From: Bacteroidota bacterium
GTDB taxonomy: Bacteria; Bacteroidota; Bacteroidia; Chitinophagales; Chitinophagaceae
Direction of reading: 5' to 3'
Assembly: GCA_029573235.1 (NCBI GenBank)
Contig: JAKQGX010000013.1
Span: 1 to 33,834 of the forward strand
DNA: 33,834 nucleotides
Both the position numbers and the translations under genes were made by a program. The notes beneath the pieces are model-generated. The model worked only from the letters and a program-made list of their open reading frames with translations, had not been told where the DNA came from and made no database searches. Numbering within the stretch: the stretch's first letter is position 1; every line of letters begins with the position of its first letter. Shown here piece by piece: positions 14,045 to 23,500 of this stretch.

Positions 14045-17000
14045 ATGAACACATTCCCTGAAAATTTTTTATTAGACCGTACTTACTCATTTGAAAACAT
14101 CGCGGCGCAATACCCAAACCATATTGCACTCTTGCATAGTGATGGCACATCGCTCCGCTACAGAGAACTTCACGAGAAGAGCAATCAACTCGCTCAGTTT
14201 TTTATTGCTCAAGGAATAGTTGCCAATGATATCGTTGCCATTTGTTTGGATAATGTTTTTGATAGAATAGTTGCCATCATTGCCTTGCAAAAAATTGGAG
14301 CCGCCTATATGCCTATCGATGCTGCTTTCCCTGCGGAGCGCATAGCTCATATGCTGGCAGATGGGAAGCCCAAAGGCGTTCTTACGGAACCAAGTTATTT
14401 ACCCTTGTTTCCACAACAACAAACATGGCTCTTGGCAGCACAACGAGAGCTCATTCAGTCGTATGACCCTGCATGGGTAGCTCCCACGCACAACGGTAAT
14501 TATTCTTACGTGCTTTTTACATCAGGCTCTACCGGCAAACCAAAAGGTGTGCTCATGAATCGGGTTGCCTCGGATAATTTAATTGCATGGCAGATGCAGG
14601 ATTCATTGATGGGTGTTGGCTCAAAGACGCTTCATTTTTCGCCACTTACTTTTGATGTTTCATTTCAAGAAATTTTTGCAACACTGACAACAGGCGGTAC
14701 ACTGTGTACTATCAACGAAGATTTGAAACTGGATGCGGAAGGCTTGTTGCAATATATCGCTGCTACGAATATCAACCGTATTTTTCTGCCTTTCGTGGCG
14801 CTACAAGCCATTTGCGATATGGCAACTACGGTGTCATTGTATCCATCACAACTCAAAGAAGTTATTACAGCCGGAGAACAATTGAAGGTTTCTTCATCCG
14901 TTCGGGAGTTCTTTACACAGTTGCCGCAAGCCCGGCTTATTAATCAATACGGACCCACCGAAGCGCATGTAGTAACCAGCCTTACACTACAAGGTGCACC
15001 GAATGAATGGGCAGAACTTCCATCGATTGGCACCCCTATTACAGGTGCACATATTTACTTGCTTGATGAAAACAATCAGGAAGTCGCTACCAATACTCCT
15101 GCTGCCTTGTTTATTGGTGGTGTGGTATTGGCAAAAGAGTATATCCATCAACCGGAGCTAACCGCTGAAAAATTTATTTCTTATACCCCTACTGAAGCAA
15201 GTTCTATTCGTTTATATAAGACCGGAGATTTAGCAAAACGATTACCAGACGGCACCATTGAATTTTTGGGGCGAATGGATGAGCAAGTAAAAATCAGTGG
15301 CTATCGTATAGAGTTAGGGGAAATAGAAAATTGTTTGTTACAGTATGAAGGAATAGCTCAAGCAGTCGTAAATGTATATCGTAAAAACACACAGAACCCT
15401 CAACTGGTAGCCTATTTAGTAGCACGAAAAGCGGAAAAAGATACGGCACTAATAAAGGCATATCTAAAGCGGTTCTTGCCAGAGTATATGATACCTTCCT
15501 TGTTGGTATGGTTGGATGAAATACCCAAAACTGCCAGTGGCAAGATAGACCGCAAAGCCCTGCCAGAACCCACTACCAACGCAACTGCATCACAGGCTTA
15601 TGTAGCACCGGTATCAGCTACCGAAAAACTATTGGCAACACTATGGACCGATGTATTAGGCATCGACCCAATAGGAATAAACGATAACTTTTTTGAAATC
15701 GGAGGCGCTTCTCTCTCGGTATTAAAGGTGACCACCTTGCTAAGAAAAAAGGAAGTAAAAATAGCAGCCGTAAAATTGTATCAATACCCAACTATTCGAG
15801 CCTTAGCAGCACATATAGATGGTAAAACCGTAGTGAAGAAAAATGCAAAAATGCTAAAAGGGGATAGTGATGAAGTAGCCGTAATAGGCATGGCAGGGCG
15901 TTTTCCAGGTGCTGAGACGATACAGGAATTTTGGGAATTGTTAGTAGAGGGAAAAGAAACGATTCATTTCTTTGATGAAAACGAACTGGATGAAACAATA
16001 CCGAAGGCAATCATCAAGCAACCGGCTTACGTGAAAGCGCGCGGTATATTGAAGAACGTAAAAACTTTTGACGCTACTTTCTTTGGTATCAACCCCAACC
16101 ATGCAAGACTCATGGATCCACAGCAACGGATATTCTTAGAAGTAGCTTGGGAGGCAATAGAAAGTAGCGGTTATGCCAATAATAAGCATGATGCAACCAT
16201 TGGCGTTTTTGCAGCTGTAAATTCCAATACATACTTTGTACAGAATGTACTGGCACACCCGGATTTAATAGAGCAAGCAGGACAGTTGCAAACGACGCTG
16301 GTAAACGACAAAGACTATGTCGCCACACATACATCCTATGCCCTCAACTTAAAAGGTCCCGCGGTGAATATCCAAACGGCATGCTCCTCTTCATTAGTAG
16401 CCATTGCACAAGCCGTACAAAGCATTCGGTCGGGGCAATGCGAGATGGCCATTGCCGGCGGCGCCTCAATAACCGTTCCGATGCATTCGGGGCATTTATA
16501 CGAAGAAGGTGCCATGCTTTGTAAAGACGGGCATTGTCGCCCATTTGATGCAGCTGCTACCGGCACTACTTTTAGTGATGGAGTAGGGGCAGTGATGTTG
16601 AAGCATAAAGAACAAGCCATAAAAGATGGAGATACTATTTATGCTGTTATTAAGGGAATAGGAGTTAGCAATGATGGTGGAGGCAAAGGCAGTTTTTCCG
16701 CTCCAAGCGCAGAAGGACAAGCCGCTGCTATTTCATTAGCCATACAAGATGCGCAACTAACAGCAGACTACATCGGATATATTGAAGCACATGGTACGGC
16801 TACTCCTCTCGGCGACCCGATTGAGATAGAAGGATTGAAGTTAGCATTTGGAGAACAGCAAGCCAAGCAATATTGCCCCATCGGTTCGGTGAAAGGCAAT
16901 TTTGGACATTTGACCATTGCTGCTGGTGTTGCGGGATTCATCAAAACCTGTTTGGCATTATACCATCAGCAACTGCCACCCTCTATTAATTTTAGTACGC

Positions 17001-20000
17001 CCAATCCTCATATTGATTTTGCCGACAGTCCATTTTATGTCAATACTACCTTGCAACCCTGGAAAGCTGAAGGGGTAAGGGTTGCAGGCGTTAGCTCCTT
17101 CGGGGTAGGTGGTACCAATGCGCATGTGATTCTTTGTGAAGCAACAGAGCCGCCAAGTCCATCCGACCTTTCCAAGGTGCGAAGGATCCAATTGTTTTGT
17201 TGGTCAGCAAAAACAGAAAACAGCCTTAAAGGTTTTAATGACCGTATGGTACATTATCTTTCAGATGCCCCTTCAGTTGGGCTGCAAGATGTAGCTTATA
17301 CGCTGAATAGTACGAGGAAACCCTTTGTGCATAGGCGTTTTGCAGTAGCTTCCGACAACAAGGGCATGATAGAGGCTCTGAAAAATAGTGCTTCGATAGG
17401 AGCACATACGAAAGCAGTAAAGCACTTGCCGCAACAACTCGTATTCATGTTTCCCGGTCAGGGCGATCAATACATCAACATGTGTAAGTCGCTTTACGAT
17501 ACGGAATCTATTTTTAGAGAGGCGGTAAATGAATGTACCGAAATGCTTCAGGAGTTTTTAGGTGAGTCGATATTAGACATTTTATACCCTCCTGCAGATA
17601 CAGACGTTGCAAAAGAAAAAATAAATCAAACTCAATACAGTCAGCCTATTCTCTTTACCATTGGTTATGCGTTAGGAAAGATGTGGATGAATTGGGGGAT
17701 ATTCCCAACAGCAATGGTGGGACATAGTATTGGAGAATTTGTGGCGGCTTACTTTGCCGGTGTCTTCTCTTTACGCGATGCGTTGAAATTAATAGCCACT
17801 CGTGGTCGAATGATGTACCAATTGCCGAATGGTAGCATGTTATCGGTACGAATGCCACAAGCATCCATTCGTGACTATATCAATGATACCATTGAGTTGG
17901 CAGCAGAAAATAGTCCGAACCTTAGTGTATTGGCCGGAACGCAAGAAGCTATTACTGCATTGAGTGAAACGCTGAAAGAGAAAGATATTCCATGTAAGGT
18001 GATAGCCACTAGCCATGCCTTCCATTCGTACATGATGGAGGAAGCCATAGCACCGTTCGAAGCCATTGTGAAAACAATCAATTTGCAAGAGCCGTTGATA
18101 CCAATTATGTCCACCGTTACGGGTGCATGGATGCAATCGAAGGATGCTACAGACCCAGCTTACTGGGCCAAACACTTACGACAACCCGTATTGTTTGATA
18201 CCGCCATGCGCCAATTGTTGGAGGCTTCATACGATGCTTTTATAGAGATAGGTCCGGGCAAATCGGTCAGCACTTTTGCGCGTCAGCAAACCATTGGCAA
18301 GCCTATACCGGTTATTACATCTATTGAAAAAGAAGAATCCTTGTTGTCATCCGATATCGCCATTGCCAACGCATTGGGGCAACTTTGGATCAACGGTATT
18401 GAACCGGATTGGAATGCGTATTATCAACAAAGTGCTTGTCAGCGTTTGGATAGTGTGCCTACCTATGCATTCGATCGAAAGGAATATTGGTTGGATGCAA
18501 AAGCCAAAGAGTCCATTGCCATGACCCCTGCGGCAACATTGCAAGAAGAGGAACCGCTACTTGTTAGCCCCACTACTACCACACTCATCGATACGCAAGA
18601 TATTATTACAAGAATCAAAGAAATCATTGAGGGTGCATCCGGTATAGATGTTAGCAGTGCAGCTCCTGAAAGTGGCTTTATGGAATTGGGTCTTGATTCC
18701 CTTTCGTTGACGCAAGTGGCGTTGATGTTGAAGAAACAATTTGCAGTAGCCGTATCGTTTCGGCAGTTAAATGATGAACTGCATACGATAGCTCTTTTGT
18801 CCAACTATATTGCTTCGCTAAACGCGCAAGGAGAAAGAACGGTACAAGATACCGGTGTCCAAAAAATATCATTAACCAAGCTATCCTCCGAAGAGGAAAA
18901 TGAAATAAAAAAACCCTTTGGTGCCATTGCTCGCATTGAAAAGAAAGTAACGACCTTAAACCCTTCTCAACAAGAATATCTGGATGCCTTGACGAATAAC
19001 TATAATCAAAAAACAAAAGGCAGTAAAGATTACACCCAGCAACACCGGGCACATATGGCCGACCCCAGAGTGGTATCCGGTTTTAAACCCGGCACCAAAG
19101 AGTTGGTTTATTCTATTGTTGCCAACCGTTCGAAAGGTAGTCGTTTGTGGGATATAGATGGTAATGAATACATCGACGCACTAAATGGTTTTGGCTCCAA
19201 CATGCTGGGCTACCAACCCGATTTTTTGAAAGAAGCCTTAATACAACAAATTCATACCGGTTATGAAATAGGCCCGCAGCATGTGCTCTCCGGAGAAGTG
19301 TGTCAATTGATTTGTGAGTTTACACATTTTGATAGAGCGGCATTGTGCAATACCGGTTCAGAAGCCGTTTTGGGAGCTATGCGCATCGCTCGTACCGTTT
19401 CCGGACGTTCACTTATTATTGCCTTCACCGGTTCGTATCATGGTATCAACGATGAGGTAATTGCCAGAAGCAGCAAGCAACACAAAACCTATCCTGCGGC
19501 TCCAGGCATCATGCCCGAATCGGTACAGAATATGTTGTTTTTAGAATATGGAACAGAAGAAACCTTGCGCATCATCGAAGCGCGAAGTGAAGAGATTGCC
19601 GCTGTTTTAGTAGAGCCTGTACAGAGCCGTCGGTGCGATTTTCAGCCGGTTACCTTCTTGAAAAGACTTCGGAAGATTACGGAACGAGAAAATGTCATCT
19701 TGATATTTGATGAGATAATTTCCGGTTTCCGTTTTCATCCCGGTGGTGTTCAAGAAATGTTTGGCATTCGTGCCGACTTGGCTACATATGGCAAGGTGAT
19801 TGGTGGCGGATTATCGGTAGGAGTTATTGCCGGTAAGAAGGACTATATGGATGCCTTAGATGGTGGTTGGTGGCAGTTTGGTGATGACTCTGTTCCCGAA
19901 GTAGGCGTCACTTATTTTGCAGGTACCTTCGTAAGACATCCACTAGCATTGGCAACTGCAAAAGCTACGTTACAATATTTCAAAAGCCAAGGTCCCGACT

Positions 20001-20452
20001 TGCAAAAAGAACTAAATGCAAAAGGGAAATTCTTGGCTGATTCCCTCAACCATATTTGTAGAAAACTGCATGTGCCTATGTACATAGCGCAGTTTTGCTC
20101 GATATGGCGTATCCATTATTTGGAAGAGTTTCCGTATTCAGAATTGTTGTTTGTTTTGATGCGTTATAAGGGTATTCATATTGTAGAAGGATTTCCTTGC
20201 TTTGTAACAATGGCTCATCAAGAAGCCGATTTGCATGCCATTATTAGCTGTTTTGAAGAAAGTATTTTGGAGTTAAAGCAACATCAACTCATACCTTACT
20301 ACAAACATCCCGCACCTGAGAAAGGAAGGAATATTAATACGCCTCCTGTGCCCCATGCAGAACTGGGCAAGGATGTCGATGGAAATCCGGCTTGGTTTGT
20401 ACCCAATGAAAACCAAGCCGGAAGCTATCTTCAAGTAATGGGAATATTGTAA
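14045..20452 (+). CDS. Hybrid NRPS-PKS megasynthase: A-PCP-KS-AT-ACP-aminotransferase
   Basis: 2135 residues. A1 (1-510) has LFTSGSTGKPKG at 157, GPTE at 303, YKTGD at 391 and Lys500. Its pocket residues (204, 205, 208, 247, 274, 276, 301, 309, 310, 500) read DVQFIAQVVK, one change from a proline code. PCP1 (522-592) carries Ser556. The KS (609-1033) has Cys780 (TACSSS), His915 (EAHGTA) and His955 (GNFGH). The AT (1132-1430) has Ser1228 (GHSIGE) and HAFH at 1324, the malonyl-type motif. ACP (1517-1592) carries Ser1552. A PLP aminotransferase of the GSAM type (1655-2085) has Asp1889 and Lys1917 (TYGKVIGGG). No KR, DH or ER is present, so the beta-ketone should survive for transamination, as in the mycosubtilin and microcystin AMT modules. 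With no upstream C domain, A-PCP should start the chain. The tail (about 2098-2135, GNPAWFVP) resembles an AMT-to-C linker. Confidence 0.93.
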   Translation: MNTFPENFLLDRTYSFENIAAQYPNHIALLHSDGTSLRYRELHEKSNQLAQFFIAQGIVANDIVAICLDNVFDRIVAIIALQKIGAAYMPIDAAFPAERIAHMLADGKPKGVLTEPSYLPLFPQQQTWLLAAQRELIQSYDPAWVAPTHNGNYSYVLFTSGSTGKPKGVLMNRVASDNLIAWQMQDSLMGVGSKTLHFSPLTFDVSFQEIFATLTTGGTLCTINEDLKLDAEGLLQYIAATNINRIFLPFVALQAICDMATTVSLYPSQLKEVITAGEQLKVSSSVREFFTQLPQARLINQYGPTEAHVVTSLTLQGAPNEWAELPSIGTPITGAHIYLLDENNQEVATNTPAALFIGGVVLAKEYIHQPELTAEKFISYTPTEASSIRLYKTGDLAKRLPDGTIEFLGRMDEQVKISGYRIELGEIENCLLQYEGIAQAVVNVYRKNTQNPQLVAYLVARKAEKDTALIKAYLKRFLPEYMIPSLLVWLDEIPKTASGKIDRKALPEPTTNATASQAYVAPVSATEKLLATLWTDVLGIDPIGINDNFFEIGGASLSVLKVTTLLRKKEVKIAAVKLYQYPTIRALAAHIDGKTVVKKNAKMLKGDSDEVAVIGMAGRFPGAETIQEFWELLVEGKETIHFFDENELDETIPKAIIKQPAYVKARGILKNVKTFDATFFGINPNHARLMDPQQRIFLEVAWEAIESSGYANNKHDATIGVFAAVNSNTYFVQNVLAHPDLIEQAGQLQTTLVNDKDYVATHTSYALNLKGPAVNIQTACSSSLVAIAQAVQSIRSGQCEMAIAGGASITVPMHSGHLYEEGAMLCKDGHCRPFDAAATGTTFSDGVGAVMLKHKEQAIKDGDTIYAVIKGIGVSNDGGGKGSFSAPSAEGQAAAISLAIQDAQLTADYIGYIEAHGTATPLGDPIEIEGLKLAFGEQQAKQYCPIGSVKGNFGHLTIAAGVAGFIKTCLALYHQQLPPSINFSTPNPHIDFADSPFYVNTTLQPWKAEGVRVAGVSSFGVGGTNAHVILCEATEPPSPSDLSKVRRIQLFCWSAKTENSLKGFNDRMVHYLSDAPSVGLQDVAYTLNSTRKPFVHRRFAVASDNKGMIEALKNSASIGAHTKAVKHLPQQLVFMFPGQGDQYINMCKSLYDTESIFREAVNECTEMLQEFLGESILDILYPPADTDVAKEKINQTQYSQPILFTIGYALGKMWMNWGIFPTAMVGHSIGEFVAAYFAGVFSLRDALKLIATRGRMMYQLPNGSMLSVRMPQASIRDYINDTIELAAENSPNLSVLAGTQEAITALSETLKEKDIPCKVIATSHAFHSYMMEEAIAPFEAIVKTINLQEPLIPIMSTVTGAWMQSKDATDPAYWAKHLRQPVLFDTAMRQLLEASYDAFIEIGPGKSVSTFARQQTIGKPIPVITSIEKEESLLSSDIAIANALGQLWINGIEPDWNAYYQQSACQRLDSVPTYAFDRKEYWLDAKAKESIAMTPAATLQEEEPLLVSPTTTTLIDTQDIITRIKEIIEGASGIDVSSAAPESGFMELGLDSLSLTQVALMLKKQFAVAVSFRQLNDELHTIALLSNYIASLNAQGERTVQDTGVQKISLTKLSSEEENEIKKPFGAIARIEKKVTTLNPSQQEYLDALTNNYNQKTKGSKDYTQQHRAHMADPRVVSGFKPGTKELVYSIVANRSKGSRLWDIDGNEYIDALNGFGSNMLGYQPDFLKEALIQQIHTGYEIGPQHVLSGEVCQLICEFTHFDRAALCNTGSEAVLGAMRIARTVSGRSLIIAFTGSYHGINDEVIARSSKQHKTYPAAPGIMPESVQNMLFLEYGTEETLRIIEARSEEIAAVLVEPVQSRRCDFQPVTFLKRLRKITERENVILIFDEIISGFRFHPGGVQEMFGIRADLATYGKVIGGGLSVGVIAGKKDYMDALDGGWWQFGDDSVPEVGVTYFAGTFVRHPLALATAKATLQYFKSQGPDLQKELNAKGKFLADSLNHICRKLHVPMYIAQFCSIWRIHYLEEFPYSELLFVLMRYKGIHIVEGFPCFVTMAHQEADLHAIISCFEESILELKQHQLIPYYKHPAPEKGRNINTPPVPHAELGKDVDGNPAWFVPNENQAGSYLQVMGIL

Positions 20453-20581
20453 GTGGAACTTTGCTTCCTCTTTATTCTTGCTATTATTTCTTATAATTGT
20501 GTCTTATACTCATTCATGCTACATGCGGGGCGTGGCGCACTTTTTGGAGGATAGCCTGAATACTAAAATGAAAACTAGTAT

Positions 20582-23500
20582 ATGCCTACACTTTTACCGG
20601 TAGCCTACAACCCTTTTTCGGAGGGACGAAATATCGAAAAAGTAATACACACGAATGAGCCACAGCGTGAGATATGGCTTTCTTGTGCTATTGGCGGAGA
20701 TGATGCCAATAAAGCTTATAATGAAAGTTTTTCATTGAAGATGTCCGGCAAACTGCATGTAGCAGCCTTAGAAAAAGCCATTACAACCTTAATACAAAAG
20801 CACGAAGCACTGAGGGCAACCATTAGTCCCAATGGTGAATATGTCATTATTTACAACGACTGTCCTGCCACATTATCCATTGTAGATTGGTCGAATGCTG
20901 GTACTCCCGATGTTCTTTTTCAATCGTTTCAAAAAGAAATTGCTCAAACCTTATTAGATATATACGAAGGCCCTTTGTTTAAGGTGTTTCTACATCGCCT
21001 TTCTGCAGAGGAGCATATCTTCACACTGTTGATACATCATATAGTTGGTGATGGTTGGTCGTTAGGCGTCATATTGGGGGAGCTTAGTAAATTATACAAC
21101 TCTTTTGCTGAACTTAACACTGCACCAATGACTACCACCATGCAGATAAGCGATTATGCATGGGTAGATACTGCCTACAAAGAGTCGGAAGCGTATCAAC
21201 AAAACGAAGCATATTGGTTACAGCAATTTTCGGATGATATCCCTTTTTTGGATTTGCCCACCGACCATCCACGCCAGTCGCCACGTACCTATCGCGGCAA
21301 TAGAATAGACCAAACCCTTGCTACATCTCATATAGAAGGGATTAAAGCCTTGTGTGCTCAAGCCGGTACCAGCATGGTGACAACCATATTGGCATTGTTT
21401 GAAGTGTTGTTATATAAAATTACACAACAAGAAAAACTGATTGTTGGGCTGCCGGCTGCAGGACAAGCGGCTTCCGGGTTGGACGATGTCATAGGGCATT
21501 GCGTTCACTTACTTCCGCTTCGCACGACCATAGACCCTGGACAAACTTTTATAGACTATCTAAAAAAGCGAAAAGGAGAAGTACTGGATGCTTACGAACA
21601 CCAGCGACTGACGTTTGGGGAGCTGATAAAAAAACTATACATACCTAGAGATGCTTCACGAGTGGCATTAGCACCGGTTATGCTCAATATAGACTTGGGC
21701 ATGGAAAAAGCGATTTCGTTTAAGGGCATTCAAACCAAACTGATTAGCAACCCTCGAGCATTCGAAAATTTCGAACTATACCTTAATGCTACGGATGCGC
21801 AGGGTGGAATGATATTGGAATGGTCGTATAACACCGACTTGTTTGAGGAGGCCACCATTGTTTCTTTTAACCGTCAGTTGGAAGCCATCTTAACCAAAGC
21901 CATTGCAGACCCCAATAATAAAATAAGCGAACTGATTAGCAATAGCGCTGCTAAGCCCAGCGTCAGCCACGGTAGCATACAATCGTTACCTTCTATTTGG
22001 TCGCTGAATAGTTTATTGCAAAGCAGTTTTTCGGAGCATCATAATAAAACGGCTGTTAGTTGCAATGGCATCTCACTTAGTTACCAACAACTGCAAGAGC
22101 AATCAGATCGATTGACCGCATATTTAATAGATAAAGGAGTAAAAAAAGGAGACATCGTAGCTGTTGCCTTAGATCGATCATTGGAGATGCTGGTATCGAT
22201 ATTGGCTGTATTGAAAACGGGTGCTGCATACTTGCCCATTGACCCGGACTATCCCAAAGAACGCAAGGCCTTTATGCTTCAAGATGCAGCAGCAAAGATG
22301 CTCATTACTTCAAGAAGCAATAAAACGATTGGAAGTGAAGCGATATTAAAAGTCATCGTTGAAGATATTTGGATAGCATTACCCGTAGTGACACAACCAT
22401 TGGATTTGCCGGCTATCGATGGTAGTTCTTTAGCCTATGTACTCTATACCTCCGGCTCTACAGGAAACCCCAAAGGTGTAATGATAACGCATGGCAACCT
22501 GGTTAACTTTTTGTGGAGCATGAAAGAGGCGCCGGGCATTCAGCAATACGACAAGCTTCTGGCGATTACGTCTATTTCTTTTGATATAGCAGGGTTAGAA
22601 TTGTTTTTACCATTGGTTACGGGTGCTACGCTAATCATTGCAGATAGCAATACCGCAAGAGATGGAGCTTTGTTATTGGATTTGATGGAGCAATCGCAAG
22701 CCACCTTCATGCAAGCTACGCCTTCTACTTGGCAAATGCTGCTGGATGCAGGCTGGCAAAAGAAACGCTCCATGAAATTATTGTCCGGAGGGGAAGGAAT
22801 GCCTGCAGCACTTGCAGATATGCTGCTGCCTCTATGTGATGAACTGTGGAATATGTACGGTCCAACAGAAACTACCATTTGGTCCACTATAAAAAAGATA
22901 ACATCAGCCGAGCAGCCCATTACCATCGGAAGACCTATTCATAATACTTGGGTCTATATTATGGATGAAAACGACAATCCTGTTGAAGAAAAGCATGTGG
23001 GAGAAATCTATATTGGTGGTGAAGGTGTAGCTGCAGGATATTGGAACCGAGAAGACCTTACCAAAGAAAAGTTTGTTTCTTACATTAATGAACAGCAAGA
23101 AACCATCATTCTGTACAAGACCGGAGACTTAGGAAAGATGCTAGCAGATGGAGAGATACAGTGTTTAGGGCGAAAAGATTTTCAGATAAAACTCAGAGGA
23201 CACCGCATCGAATTAGGAGAAATTGAGTCTAAAATATCAGGTATGGATTCGGTAAAACAAGCTGTAGTGATAGCTCGTGAAGACATGCCCGGCGACAAGC
23301 GATTGATAGCTTACGTTACCCTTAATGAATCCGCAACATCAATAGCGGCACTTGGCTGGGAAGAGCGCTGGGAAGCCTTGTACAAGAAAGGAATGGAAGG
23401 GAAATACATGTTTGATCATTCCGCACTGGACAGTGTGGTATTGGATGAGGTAACTACTGCGGAAGTAGCGCAACAACATCAAGAATGGCTGCAAACCACT

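Noticed and set aside
16336-16620. Minus-strand open frames inside the synthase genes
   Set aside because: They follow the codon pattern of the plus-strand genes and encode no recognisable domain; the plus strand is fully explained by synthase domains.
19007-20300. Aminotransferase region as a separate hemL (glutamate-1-semialdehyde aminomutase) gene
   Set aside because: It is in one uninterrupted frame with the PKS, has an ACP just before it, and ends with a linker resembling that of AMT-C synthases.
20453-20581. Internal promoter between the two synthase genes
   Set aside because: Only weak TAnnTTTG-like strings with wrong spacing were found; read-through from the first gene is simpler.
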